DNA of 64,000 nt from Pectinophora gossypiella (GCF_024362695.1 NC_065415.1:13557438-13621437); one strand, 5' to 3'. Counted from the first letter of the stretch, positions 31,059-41,149 are shown. Translations and numbers: made by a program. The notes: a model not told the origin generated them from the sequence alone.

Positions 31059-31330
31059 AAATATAGTTTATAAACTTAAGCCTTATTTATGAAAATATCC
31101 AAAGCATCTTATGGTTGGAGCACTCCATGTAAATGCACTTAGCTGATTGCGGTAGCTAGTGTAAAATTCAGGAACTACATTTCCTTACAAATGCGAGCTA
31201 ATTTCATAAAAGCCAGCTTAGGACGGAGGGTGCATCACTAATGTACATACTACATTTGGGAAGACGTCATGAGCTACCTCGAGTTACGAATATTAGCGAG
31301 AGAAACGTCATATCCTCACCTTATAGTGAA

Positions 31331-31413
31331 CGGCCGCCGTGGTCCAGTAGTTGAGCGTTCAGCTCACGATCCGGAGGTCCCGGGTTCAAATCCCGGTGGG
31401 GAAATATCACGAC
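31331..31413 (+). mobile_element. SINE-B head
   Basis: Box A TGGTCCAGTAG and box B GGTTCAAATCC, ending GGGGAAATATCAC. Confidence 0.65.
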
Positions 31414-31467
31414 ATCAGCGACGATTTATGGGACACATTTATATCGCAGTAAGCACTTTAAAGATTA

Positions 31468-31631
31468 TTCTATCGTGTGGGTTGTGAGGTGGATTACCAA
31501 CCCCATCAACCCTGGTGCCAGGGTTACTATTGAGCCACCATAGGCCCCTGACATGGCTCATGTAACAACTACTAACTTGCATCAGTAAGTAGTAACCGGG
31601 ACCAACGGCTTAACGTGCCTTCCGAAGAGTC
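31468..31631 (-). mobile_element. SINE-B, 5'-truncated
   Basis: Complement of the SINE-B tail through the ACTACTTACTG hairpin into the shared module (CCTTCCGAAG). It points against the head at 31331. Confidence 0.7.
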
Positions 31632-31675
31632 ACAACACTTTGTATTTGTATGTATAGAGATTTAAGATTTAATAA

Positions 31676-31995
31676 AAAAAACCGTGGTAGCCCAGTTGGT
31701 AGAACTCTTGGCTCTCATTTTTTCTTACTTCTGAGTTTTTTTTTTTCGAATTCATGTTTGGATCATAGTTATCACGTGCTCAGCGGCGAAGGACAAAACG
31801 GTGAGGAAACCCATATTCCCAAGAAATGCGTTCTCGGAGGTTTGTGACCTACATAACCTGGATTGGGCTCGTTTTCCCTTCGCGGGTTGGAAGGTCAGAC
31901 ATGCAGTCGCTTTTGTAAAAAATCGGACCTGTCAAATCGTCAGGTTAGGTAAGCAAACCCTGTGAAAAACGGAATAATGCTAGGATGATGATACA
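31676..31995 (+). mobile_element. SINE-E, near full length
   Basis: The head CCGTGGTAGCCCAGTTGGTA has an A box; the B box is damaged by a T-rich expansion near 31740. The body has GAAATGCGTTCTCGGAGG, the 3' part CCTGTCAAATCGTCAGGTTA and a GATGATGAT end. Confidence 0.7.
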
Positions 31996-32060
31996 TGGAA
32001 ATTTAAGAGTAAAAGTGGAAATACCAGATCCAACTTTCATCCTCACTGGCGAAGGAAATC

Positions 32061-32072
32061 GGAAGTCACGCG
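32061..32072 (+). repeat. Target-site duplication, left copy
   Basis: GGAAGTCACGCG, identical to 37591-37602 at the other end of the Jockey-type element. Confidence 0.9.
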
Positions 32073-32829
32073 GAGACTCTGCGTCGAGCGGCCGTCCCGA
32101 ACGGTCGTTTGTTCAGAGGTCCCGAGCTGCGCCCCGCAGCTCCCCGCGCTGCGCCCCGCAGCCCCCCGCCGCGCGCCCCGCGCCCCGTGCCGCCATTGTC
32201 TGCCGGCTACCTGCTGGCGTGACCCTGCCGCCATACATTGAGCCAACAATAGTTCTTCTCAGAACTTGCTGGCTTATCTAAGTTTCAAGGTTAAAATAAC
32301 GACTGTTATTTTACAGTTGCATCGATCTTAATTTAAAACCACAGTTTCGTGGTCCTCAGTGGATACCTTGCGGTGTTAACTAAGCTGAGTGGGACGTGGC
32401 CCTGGGGCGTCCGCTTGCCTCACTTTGAGGCAGGCATATTACCCGGACGGGGCTAGAACCACCGGCCTTGGGGTCTACCCTAGTCGACTCTAGCTGTCAC
32501 CCGGGGTAGAGTGACCAATCTCTACCCCTTATTCTTTTCTCTTCGTGTTTCGGGGTGTAAAAACCCTCCGCACTTAGAGCATAGGAACCCTCTTGCACAA
32601 TAAGATCGGCAAAGGGATACCAGCTTAGGGCACACCATAAGCACACATCCTCTTTGTTAACCCCAACCAAAGAGGCAAAACTCACTCTCACACACCCTCG
32701 AGCAATCCCACTCGAGTTGCGAAAGTTAGCGAGCGATCGCCTCAGAGTTTCTTGCGCCGCTTATTCTCTGAGGAACGCTTTTGCGAAGCGGTAGTAATTA
32801 TTCTATAGCAGATTGGCCGTCCCTTAAAA
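32073..32829 (+). promoter_or_regulatory. Jockey-type 5' UTR, presumed internal promoter region
   Basis: The first 190 nt are very GC-rich (GCTGCGCCCCGCAGCCCC). Elements of this class carry a Pol II promoter inside the 5' UTR, so it is expected here, but no defined box was identified. The minus strand has no credible gene. Confidence 0.5.
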
Positions 32830-34440
32830 ATGGCCGACAGCTCCGAGCTGTGGGCCGAAATCGGTAAACTCATTTTGACGCATATCCTAGCGGATAAAAG
32901 CAGCGCGCTTTACGCTGAGATATGCCGTTTAGTACCGCAAGTTGCGGCGTTAACTTTGCCTTCCGCGCCCCGCGTTGATAGCCCTCGTGCCGAACGCGCT
33001 TCGTCACCCAGTCTCCCCGCGACCCCCTGCCCCACCGCGTCCTTCGCGTCGTTTCCCGGCCCTGCCCGCCCCGCCGCGTCTCTTACTTTGTCCCAATCGC
33101 GCGCGTCATCTCCTTCCCCTGCTTCCCTCCTCGCCGGTGACGATGAGGTATCGTGCGATGTTCGTATGGACGTTGCCGAGTCCGATTCGTCGTCGGAGTG
33201 TGTGGAGTCGTCCTCTTCGGAGGACATATTCACGCTCGTGGAGGGCCGTAAGGGAAAACGAGCCCGCCGTCACCGTGAATCTGAGCCTGCTAAGGTTCAG
33301 AAAACGTCCTCGGGAACGTCGATCCCCTCTTCCATCCCCGAGGTCCGTAAGGTCCCTTCCAGCCCTTCTAAGGCTGTCACTGAAGTACAAAAAGGTCCCA
33401 CCCCTCCGCCCTTGTACATGAGGGACAAAAATAGGTGGAATGAAGTCTCCCTTCGGGCGAAAGAGGAGAACATCGTAATCACCAGCGCCCGCACGACCCA
33501 AGATGGGATCAAAATCCAGGTCCCGTCATCTTCTGAGCATAGAAAGCTCACTTCGATTCTAAAAGGTAGAGGAATACAATTCCATACCTACGCCCTCCCG
33601 GAGGAACGTATCCTCCGTATTATTCTAAAGGGAATCCCTAAGGAGTGGGAAACCACTCTTGTTAAGGAGGACCTTATTAAAAACGGTTTTCCGGCTCTCG
33701 AGGTGCACCGTATGCACCGCGGTCGTGGCCAAGTCCCGTACGACATGGTCACCGTTATATTAGAAAGGACGGATGAGGGCAAGAAGATCTTCAACCTGAA
33801 GACTTGTTGCGGTCTATCTGGCCTTAAAGTTGAAACTCCCCATAAGGGAGGCCCCCCAACGCAATGTCATAGATGCCAACTTTACGGGCATTCTAGTAGG
33901 CATTGTCATGCCAAGCCTAGGTGCGTAAAGTGCCTAGGTGATCACGCTACCCCGGATTGCCTTAGAGGCAAAAACGAGGTGGAACCCCCTAGCTGTGTGC
34001 TGTGTGGTCAGCAAGGTCATCCTGCGAACTATCGCGGATGCACCAAGGCTCCACGCACCCACCATAAGGTAGCTCAACGAAGGGCAGCCCGCGCTGCAGC
34101 TTCCCAACCCGGTCCCACTAAGGCCCATATGGCCCCTTCCTCGCACTCTACTCGCGATTTCCCGGCTCTGCCACTCACGCAAACCAAACTCGCGCCACAG
34201 CATCCATCCGCATGGATTCGTCCCCCGGCAATCGTCCGACCCACAAATCCGCTCCGCGCCCAACCTAGTAGCAACTTAGGTATTCCTGCAGCCACTCTTG
34301 CGCCTCATCCGGTTCCTGCGATGGCCCCTCAGGCCTCTGCGTTTCCTGTCAACCAGTTTAGGGAATTTAGTATTCTCTTTAAGTCGGCCCTTAGTCAACT
34401 TGACAGTTTATTAGACTCCCTGTCCCAATTTAAAGCCTAA
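32830..34440 (+). CDS. ORF1, Gag-like RNA-binding protein of the Jockey-type element
   Basis: 536 residues. It would bind the element RNA and form the ribonucleoprotein particle. The N-terminal third (about 45-130) is rich in Pro, Ser and Ala, followed by an acidic Ser/Glu stretch and a basic patch KGKRARRHRE near 140-150. Residues about 205-330 fit the domain that precedes the zinc knuckles in Jockey ORF1 proteins (RGIQFHTYALPEERILRIIL, then LKGIPKEW). Three zinc knuckles follow: C346-C349-H354-C359, C365-C368-H372-C377 and C389-C392-H397-C404. The C-terminal part is Pro/Ala-rich, with a short hydrophobic helix-like end. The start ATG is the first in frame after the UTR. It ends in tandem stops TAA TAA, the second overlapping the ORF2 ATG. 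The C/G-rich codon use differs from the AT-rich surroundings. Confidence 0.9.
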   Translation: MADSSELWAEIGKLILTHILADKSSALYAEICRLVPQVAALTLPSAPRVDSPRAERASSPSLPATPCPTASFASFPGPARPAASLTLSQSRASSPSPASLLAGDDEVSCDVRMDVAESDSSSECVESSSSEDIFTLVEGRKGKRARRHRESEPAKVQKTSSGTSIPSSIPEVRKVPSSPSKAVTEVQKGPTPPPLYMRDKNRWNEVSLRAKEENIVITSARTTQDGIKIQVPSSSEHRKLTSILKGRGIQFHTYALPEERILRIILKGIPKEWETTLVKEDLIKNGFPALEVHRMHRGRGQVPYDMVTVILERTDEGKKIFNLKTCCGLSGLKVETPHKGGPPTQCHRCQLYGHSSRHCHAKPRCVKCLGDHATPDCLRGKNEVEPPSCVLCGQQGHPANYRGCTKAPRTHHKVAQRRAARAAASQPGPTKAHMAPSSHSTRDFPALPLTQTKLAPQHPSAWIRPPAIVRPTNPLRAQPSSNLGIPAATLAPHPVPAMAPQASAFPVNQFREFSILFKSALSQLDSLLDSLSQFKA

Positions 34441-34442
34441 TA

Positions 34443-37355
34443 ATGGATTGTACGAATAAAAGTAGAGTCAAACCGCGTTCCCTTACAATAGGTTTTTTCA
34501 ATGCTGATGGCATCTTAGGTCAACGTGCAGAGATTCACGAGTTTGTAAAACATCATCAGGTAGATATTTTATTAGTGCAGGAATCTTTCCTCAAACCCTC
34601 TAATCGCGACCCCAAGATGGCGAATTATAATTTAGTGCGAAACGACAGGATCTTTGCGCCCAAAGGGGGCACTCTCATTTATTATAGAAAGTCACTTCAC
34701 TGTATACCTATAGACCCGCCTGCCCTCACTGACATTGAGGCTTCGATCTGTCGAGTGGGCATGACAGGACATCAGCCAATCACACTAGTGTCGGCTTATC
34801 TATCTCCTAATAACTCTAAGAGGTTACTTAGAAGTGACCTCGAAGCCCTCTTTAATCTCAGTAATTCAGTCATAATTGCTGGCGATCTTAACGCTAAACA
34901 TCTTTCTTGGAGTTGCTTAACAACAAACACAAGAGGCAGGGTATTAGAAACTCTAGCCGAGCCCCTCTATTATGATATAATAACACCATTGCAGCCCACT
35001 AGATATCCCCCTGACTTGAACCACAGACCAGAAATACTCGACTTGGCGCTTCTAAAGAACATAAACTTACGTTTATGTTCTATAGAAGTACTACACGAGT
35101 TACAATCCGACCACCGACCTGTTATATTAAAACTAGGCTCCCGTTTAGACGCCCCTGATAATCCAGCAACCCCTAAGACAGTACTGGACTGGGAGAAGGT
35201 GGCCGAAGGCCTCCAGTCTTCTAGTTCAGTATACATAGATAGTATCCCAGTAGAAATAGCCTCCTTAGAGGAGGCCTCGACAGCTATTAACTCCCTCACG
35301 GATCACGTGAGGTCGGTTTTGAATGAAAGTTCAAAACAGGTTCCGGAGATGGAAGACCATCGCTGGAAACTGCCTACCGATATCCGTGATCTGCTAACGG
35401 AGAAAAACGCAGCCACCCGCGCATATGATTCCAATCGCACCGAGGAATGTCGCCGTCATTTGCGTCTCTTGCAGCATACTGTAAGAAAACGTATTAATGA
35501 CATGCGACAGAATCGGTGGGATAATCTTTTGAGCGGCATTGAGCCCCACCACCAGGCCATCTGGCAGCTGTCTAGGTCTCTTCAAAAGGATACGGTTGTT
35601 CCTACTCCTCCTCTCAATAGGCCTAACCAACCCCCCGCTTTTGACGATGACGAAAAAGCCGAATGCCTTGCCGACAGTCTCGAAGCCCAATGTTCGCCCA
35701 GTACTCTCCCTATCGATCGTAGGCACCTCTCGACGGTGAACTCTGAAGTTCAGCGTAGGGCTTCTGTACCTCCCACCGATCCTCCTCTTCCACAGGTTAC
35801 TGAGGAAGAGGTACTAGGTATCATCAAAAGATTTCATACCCGAAAAGCCCCTGGCTCAGACGGTATCACGAATCGTGTCCTTAAAAACTTCGGTGCTCCC
35901 CTCATCTGCTTACTAACGGCAATATTCAACGTCGCCATGAGCAACTGCGTCTTTCCACAGCAGTGGAAAGAAGCAATTGTAATTGGTATACCAAAGCCTG
36001 GGAAACCTAAAAACGAACCTTCCAGTTACCGCCCTATAAGTCTCCTCAACACCATGGGGAAGATTTATGAGCGGCTCATATTTGCTAGATTACGGGACTA
36101 CGCCGAATCCAATAGTCTTATTCCACCAGAGCAGTTTGGTTTTAGAACCAAACACTCCTGCGTTCAACAAGTGCACCGTATTGTTGAACATATCTCCAGT
36201 AGATTAAACTTAAAAAAACCTGTCGCTACGGGAGCGCTCTTCTTCGATGTGGCGAAAGCGTTCGACAAAGTCTGGCACAACGGCTTGATCTACAAGCTTT
36301 ATTCACTGGGAGTGCCAGACCGTCTCGTGCACATCATACGAGACTTCCTCTCAAATCGAACCTTTCGCTACCGCGTAGAAGGGACGCTCTCGTCACCGCA
36401 CCCGATACATGCCGGAGTCCCACAAGGCTCCGTCCTCTCCCCTTTACTATTTTCATTGTATACTAGTGACATTCCCAAATCCCCTAATACCGAATTAGCT
36501 TTATTTGCGGATGATACAGCCATCTATTCTTCGTGCCGTGGTCGAGTTATGATGACCGGAATCCTCCAACGCGCGGCCAATGCCTTGGGCAAGTGGTTTC
36601 GCAAATGGAGAATCGAGGTAAACCCGGAGAAAAGTGCAGCGGTGTACTTTTCAAAGGGCTATTATAACACGCCACGGTCACACCGTCAACTTAAAATCAT
36701 TAAGATGTTTGGCAAGCCGATCCCTTGGGAGGAGCAAGTCAAATATCTCGGCGTAGTCTTAGATAGACGTCTTACTTTCAAGGCCCATATCAAACGTGTG
36801 CGCGATCGCGCCGCGTTTGTAATGGGCCGTCTTCACTGTCTTCTTAACAAGCGAAGTAAATTGTCCCTTAGGAATAAGGTGAAAATCTACACGACTTGCA
36901 TCCGTCCGATCATGACCTATGCAGGGGTAGTTTTCGCTCATGCGAGTCCCTCTCAAATCCACCGTCTACAGGTAATACAAAATCGTTTCATGCGGAAAGC
37001 CACGGGAGCTCCGTGGTTCCTTCGCAATGAAAATCTGCACATTGACCTAGGTCTGCCAACCATTGCCCAGTGGCTCAAATTAGCTTCCAAACGTTTTTTC
37101 GATTCTGCTCCGCACCACCCAAATCCCCTGGTAGTTGCGGCTTCCGAATACATCCCGCTTAGGGACGGTACTGAAAAGTATCGGCGTCCGAAGGACGTAA
37201 TATACGATCCCGACGACCCGATTACTCTAGCCATAGAGGCAGCCAATCAGCTCGCGACACCAAACACTTCAGGACCCCGATACCGACCCCGCCGGCGTGG
37301 TCGACGATTTCCCTCATTCAGCGCTTATCGCTATCGACCCACTAGGGTCGATTAA
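34443..37355 (+). CDS. ORF2, endonuclease and reverse transcriptase of the Jockey-type element
   Basis: 970 residues. It would nick the target DNA and copy the RNA by target-primed reverse transcription. The N-terminal APE-like endonuclease (about 15-230) shows FFNAD, the catalytic Glu47 in LVQESFL, AGDLNAKH, and S222-D223-H224 in SDHRP. The RT region (about 460-740) shows RKAPGSDGI, SYRPISLLNTMGKIYERLI, motif A FFDVAKAFDKVWH (Asp602), GVPQGSVLSPLLFSLY, and motif C FADD (689-691 in LALFADDTAIY). The C-terminus has the thumb-like HRLQVIQNRFMRKATGAPWF and a conserved end EYIPLRDGTEKYRRPKDVIY. No RNase H domain is seen, as is usual for Jockey. The frame is -1 relative to ORF1, with ATG two nt after the first ORF1 stop, so translation probably depends on termination and restart. 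No stop or frameshift interrupts it. Confidence 0.92.
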   Translation: MDCTNKSRVKPRSLTIGFFNADGILGQRAEIHEFVKHHQVDILLVQESFLKPSNRDPKMANYNLVRNDRIFAPKGGTLIYYRKSLHCIPIDPPALTDIEASICRVGMTGHQPITLVSAYLSPNNSKRLLRSDLEALFNLSNSVIIAGDLNAKHLSWSCLTTNTRGRVLETLAEPLYYDIITPLQPTRYPPDLNHRPEILDLALLKNINLRLCSIEVLHELQSDHRPVILKLGSRLDAPDNPATPKTVLDWEKVAEGLQSSSSVYIDSIPVEIASLEEASTAINSLTDHVRSVLNESSKQVPEMEDHRWKLPTDIRDLLTEKNAATRAYDSNRTEECRRHLRLLQHTVRKRINDMRQNRWDNLLSGIEPHHQAIWQLSRSLQKDTVVPTPPLNRPNQPPAFDDDEKAECLADSLEAQCSPSTLPIDRRHLSTVNSEVQRRASVPPTDPPLPQVTEEEVLGIIKRFHTRKAPGSDGITNRVLKNFGAPLICLLTAIFNVAMSNCVFPQQWKEAIVIGIPKPGKPKNEPSSYRPISLLNTMGKIYERLIFARLRDYAESNSLIPPEQFGFRTKHSCVQQVHRIVEHISSRLNLKKPVATGALFFDVAKAFDKVWHNGLIYKLYSLGVPDRLVHIIRDFLSNRTFRYRVEGTLSSPHPIHAGVPQGSVLSPLLFSLYTSDIPKSPNTELALFADDTAIYSSCRGRVMMTGILQRAANALGKWFRKWRIEVNPEKSAAVYFSKGYYNTPRSHRQLKIIKMFGKPIPWEEQVKYLGVVLDRRLTFKAHIKRVRDRAAFVMGRLHCLLNKRSKLSLRNKVKIYTTCIRPIMTYAGVVFAHASPSQIHRLQVIQNRFMRKATGAPWFLRNENLHIDLGLPTIAQWLKLASKRFFDSAPHHPNPLVVAASEYIPLRDGTEKYRRPKDVIYDPDDPITLAIEAANQLATPNTSGPRYRPRRRGRRFPSFSAYRYRPTRVD

Positions 37356-37527
37356 TTCTTTCAAATATTTTTCCTCTCAGACGACGCCCTGAGCCGAGGT
37401 TCGCGCCCAACTGGGCACCCTCAGGCCTGTTGTCTTAAACGTTGTACCGGGTGAGAGCCTTCAGCGCTCCCCATTTGTCCGGCCAAGTAGTTAATGCCAT
37501 CTGCGGCAAATCTACAATAAGTCACGT

Positions 37528-37528
<1 letters not shown>
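37356..37528 (+). other. Jockey-type 3' UTR
   Basis: It contains CCTGAGCCGAGGTTCGCG, then GGGCACCCTCAGG, able to pair as a hairpin, and GAGAGCCTTCAGCGCTCC. These blocks recur in the fragments at 4003, 19096, 40612 and 44224, so this part is conserved across related copies. Confidence 0.7.

Positions 37529-37590
<62 letters not shown>
37529..37590 (+). other. Poly(A) tail of the Jockey-type element
   Basis: 62 consecutive A residues, immediately followed by the target-site duplication. Open frames of poly-Lys or poly-Phe across it are artefacts. Confidence 0.9.
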
Positions 37591-37592
<2 letters not shown>

Positions 37593-37602
37593 AAGTCACG
37601 CG
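37591..37602 (+). repeat. Target-site duplication, right copy
   Basis: GGAAGTCACGCG, matching 32061-32072. Confidence 0.9.
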
Positions 37603-37785
37603 CCGTTACGCGGAAGGCGCCATAAAAACAGGTAGGAGCGTTGAAATAAAAATAAATAATTGAATCCGAAGGCACGAAGCCGACATGAAAGGAATTTAGG
37701 GGTTTTAGGAGGGGATATCTGTGTATTGAGGACTTAAACTGTCTTATTAAGAAAAGAAGACTAAAAATAATACGTAAAAAACATT

Positions 37786-38148
37786 GGAGTGATCAGCCTG
37801 TAATGTTCTAACTTGTATCCAAACTAGGGATCACAAATCGATTTTTGTGATTGTGGCCCCACCGGGATTTGAACCCGGTGGGCACACGCCTCCCCTCAAT
37901 CAACCGGAGTTGATTTGGAGCACTCCACCACGCTGCTCCACTGCGGGTTGGTGGAGCTGTTAACAATTGCTTAACGGCTAAGCAGGGAATCATCTTACTT
38001 TTTCAGTCAATCTGGTGTTTCATGCTTGCAAGCTCCTTACCAGACAAAAGACAGTCTCATAAAGTAATTCCCATATTGCCCCATCGGGAATCGAACCCGA
38101 ACCTCCAAATTGTGAGCCTAAAGCTCTAACCGCTAGACCACCGAAGCT
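37786..38148 (-). mobile_element. Chimeric SINE-B / SINE-A
   Basis: SINE-B sequence on the minus strand (37786-37877, ending at GGGATTTGAACCCGG) runs directly into a SINE-A variant tail (GGGCACACGCCTCCCCTC) and continues to an intact SINE-A head near 38148. Confidence 0.65.
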
Positions 38149-38605
38149 GTTAGCGCGGGCTTTGTTTAAACTAACTTAGCTTAGCTCGAAGTCTTCAACC
38201 AGGGTAAGAGCTCTTAACACTAACCGCACATTGGACATTTAGTAGTAACAATACACATACACCTTATACTATACGTCATGTAGAGGAATCACGTTTCGTA
38301 ATTGATGCTCTGCGGTGCTGCACAGTGATACATGAATACTCCACTACTTATAGTCCGGGAGTTGAACCACAAAAAAACACGCTATCACAAAATAAATATA
38401 ATTTTAACACGGCTTGGCAATATTTCTGTAAATAATTTGAACTTAGTATCATAAGTGGCTGAAAAGTGTCTTCTTCTAGTTCTGCCAGAAATTGGAGGTG
38501 TGAGAACAGGACAAGTTATCAGGACAGGACTTGCAGCTCCTATTGATACGGAGTTCTTGTTAATAAACCGCTTTGGTGACAGGAGATCGGAAGTGTTAAA
38601 ATGGA

Positions 38606-38660
38606 CACATTGAAATAATTCATCTAAAAAGCAATATTGCTATTTGTCATTTGTTGACAC
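38606..38660. mobile_element. MITE-1, left half
   Basis: ATTCATCTAAAAAGCAATAT, then TTTGTCATTTG: left arm only. Confidence 0.5.
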
Positions 38661-39187
38661 AGTATTTATTTTAAAATTGGAATATAGTTTATATTTATAT
38701 TTTTGAGGCATATACCGTCTCTCGCTGTATATTCGATATTTATTCGTTTTTGATTATTTTTTTTTTTTAAAGTATATTCTCGTTTGACCACAATATTGGC
38801 GGCAAGTGTAACACGGTTACTCCATAAATGCTCCAATAATGTGTTTTTATTATTATTATTTTCGAATCTCCAATATTTTGAAGATTCGAAAATAATTATA
38901 CACTAGCTCCTAGACTATAATCATAGGAGGGAAAGCAAGAGCAGTGAGGCACCAAATGTTCATTTATCCGAAAGTGATAAATAGGCTGGTGTGAATTCCT
39001 TAGAGGGTGTTCCCCTTAGGGGTGAGGGGTGTAATGAATATATTATGAGCAAATCTTTACCTGGTTCAGGGATTCGGAAGTTACGCGATAATACCGGTTT
39101 AAAATACGAAAGGTTTATATTAAGGTGCATATTGGCTGTAAAAAAAAAATATAGGTAGGTACCTACTCATATTGGTAGTTATTATTT

Positions 39188-39325
39188 AAGACATGTAAGT
39201 ATACAGGTGTTAGTGATATCGTGACGAAAACTTTGAAGGATGAATCAGTCCACAATTCTGAGTTAATATCAAGTGGAATTTTTCGTCCACTTGATATTAA
39301 CTCAGAATAATGAGCTGAATCATAT
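39188..39325. mobile_element. MITE-2, short palindromic copy
   Basis: GTGTTAGTGATATCGTGACG, then AGTTAATATCAAGTGGAATT, immediately followed by the inverse (CCACTTGATATTAACTCAG). The centre between the arms is almost completely deleted. Confidence 0.65.
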
Positions 39326-39329
39326 CTCT

Positions 39330-40060
39330 TGCGTACCTTTGTCAAAATTAAATTATAAACTTATATTATTACGCGGATACAATTATAAATAACATATTTT
39401 TTTTTGCAAATTTTAATTCGGGTCATTTTATATTTCAATGTCATTTATATCAAATTTACGTTTTTTTGTTGTCTGACTCAGGCTTGGTCAATTTTTATAA
39501 TTAATTTGTTGTTTTAATTAATAGTTGCACTATAAGTATGTTTTACGTTTGTTCTATGGAATACCTATCATCTAGCATCCAAGTTATAAACGATTTGAAT
39601 ACAAACAACTTACCCTTAATTAATCTTTCAATTTGAATTTTGTATATATCGACGTCTCTATTAAGTCATATTAATTATCTTTGGGAAAATTATAGATATT
39701 TTATGAAGGAAAATAATGACAGTCGAAAGGTATCAGATTTTATATTGAAATGGTATGGGTGGTGCTTGCCCCAATGTTATGATAAACTGAAAGCAAAGTT
39801 ATCTACAAGAGAATCAATTCTGGAAATTATATTTAGGAGACCATTAAAAGATAATTTGGTTTCAATTTGATAGTGAATATCAAAGAAATAAAGGGTGTTT
39901 TGGAGGTGAGTTAAGAACTTTAAAATAAAATACATAAAGATAACAGTCATGCTCATAGCTTTATTATTATTCTAGGTATATTAAAAAAAGTATAGCATTG
40001 AAAATAATAAAAAAAAATAAAAAAATGTGTGTTTTTTTAAGTTATTTTCCGTTCCGTATT
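39330..40060. other. No gene supported
   Basis: AT-rich. A frame at 39640-39870 (WENYRYFMKENNDSRKVSDF) is open but matches no family I know and has no flanking splice or promoter evidence. Confidence 0.3.
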
Positions 40061-40061
40061 T

Positions 40062-40155
40062 TTGCAACGGAAAATTCCACTTGATAAGAACTCAAAATCA
40101 TGGTCTGAATCGCCCATCAAAGTTTTCGTTACGATGTCACTAACACCCTGTATAC
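40062..40155. mobile_element. MITE-2, right half
   Basis: GAAAATTCCACTTGATAAGA, ending TACGATGTCACTAACACCC then TGTATA. Confidence 0.6.
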
Positions 40156-40243
40156 GTATGTAGAAGTGAAAGGTCAATGACTCACTCATCACGAAATCTC
40201 AGAAACTACAAGTGCCAGGAGTCTAAGGGTATTAATAAACTAT

Positions 40244-40342
40244 TTTCAGCTGAGACTGTCCTCAAGACCATGCTCAAGTCCTTGTTTTTATATAAGAACT
40301 CTCACATTGACATGATCTTGAGGACAATCTCGAAGCTGAGAT
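40244..40342. repeat. Short inverted repeat
   Basis: CAGCTGAGACTGTCCTCAAG and CTTGAGGACAATCTCGAAGC are inverted copies around a 40-nt centre; probably a small MITE. Confidence 0.5.
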
Positions 40343-40611
40343 TAAGTTAATACCACCCTAAAACTTTGTATGGGGGTTCCTTTTAGGACATAGGTGCTTT
40401 GTAAAATTTTACGAAATTCAATCCCTAATGGGGGTAAATAGGAGCAAAGTTTGTATGATACTTCTATAGTATTAACAGTAGGGTTTCACGTAAACGAAGT
40501 TACGGGGAACAGCCAGTTAGCTATATTTAAAAGTAAATACTTATTCTGTTTTTCGTGATCGGCGAATAGTTCTTTCTGAAGCAGAGAATTATCAAGTGAC
40601 CCAGACAGCTT

Positions 40612-40675
40612 TTGTTTTTTTGACGTGACCTATTGTAGAGGACACGCAAATGGCATTAAATACTTGGCCGGAGAT
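40612..40675 (-). repeat. Jockey-type 3' UTR fragment
   Basis: A T run, TGACGTGACCTATTGTAGAG and AATGGCATTAAATACTTGGC match the complement of the terminal 50 nt of the Jockey element. Confidence 0.55.
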
Positions 40676-41149
40676 TGCAGTCTGCGACGTTTTAACTAAA
40701 CTAGAAAAAGAAAATTTTTTGTTTTATTTTTTTCACAAAAAAGAAAAAACGCGCAGTGGGTACTTAGTTCATCTTGCGATGGATATACACTATCTTAAGT
40801 GGGATATAAACCAGTACCTCTCTTCATCGTGACCCCAAAGCTCTAATCACTTAGCCGTTGTATTAATATAGATACCTATGGTCTAGAGTACACTAACATA
40901 ACGATACCATCTTGTTACGACGTTGTTTCACTGAATATCGCAGTAAATGGGAGCTAAATGATTTACAATGTGGCGGCGCAGCACGCTCGTCGGTCATTCC
41001 ATGATTTGTGGTGCCGAAGTCCGCTCGACACTGGCTGGATTGTATTGTTTGGAAATAGCCATGGTATAAGAAGACCAGGTATGCTCAATCCTATGACAAG
41101 TCGCCATTGCTAGCCCATAGATGACGTATGTGTTACCTATACAGGTATA

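Larger units (their letters stand above)
32073..37590 (+). mobile_element. Complete Jockey-type non-LTR retrotransposon
   Basis: It is bounded by a perfect 12-bp target-site duplication and ends in a 62-nt poly(A) (37529-37590). The layout is a 757-nt 5' UTR, ORF1 (32830-34440), ORF2 (34443-37355), a 173-nt 3' UTR and the tail. All catalytic motifs I looked for in ORF2 and all three zinc knuckles in ORF1 are intact, with no internal stop. The clean target-site duplication, long pure A tract and open frames point to a recent insertion that may still be competent. ORF1 and ORF2 are clearly Jockey-clade in character; a family name would need a database match. Shorter relatives of its 3' end lie at 4003-4577, 19096-19165, 40612-40675 and 44224-44366. 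Confidence 0.92.

Noticed and set aside
32910..34295. Several open frames antisense or shifted within ORF1
   Set aside because: ORF1 is GC-rich with few stops in other frames; only the ORF1 frame has zinc knuckles and family similarity.
34970..37246. Minus-strand frames inside ORF2
   Set aside because: Shadows of the ORF2 reading frame, with no independent motif.
37421..37675. Frames encoding long Lys or Phe runs
   Set aside because: They read through the poly(A) tail of the Jockey-type element.
39640..39870. 76-codon frame
   Set aside because: AT-rich, no recognised motif, no supporting signals; kept only as a note in the gap entry.
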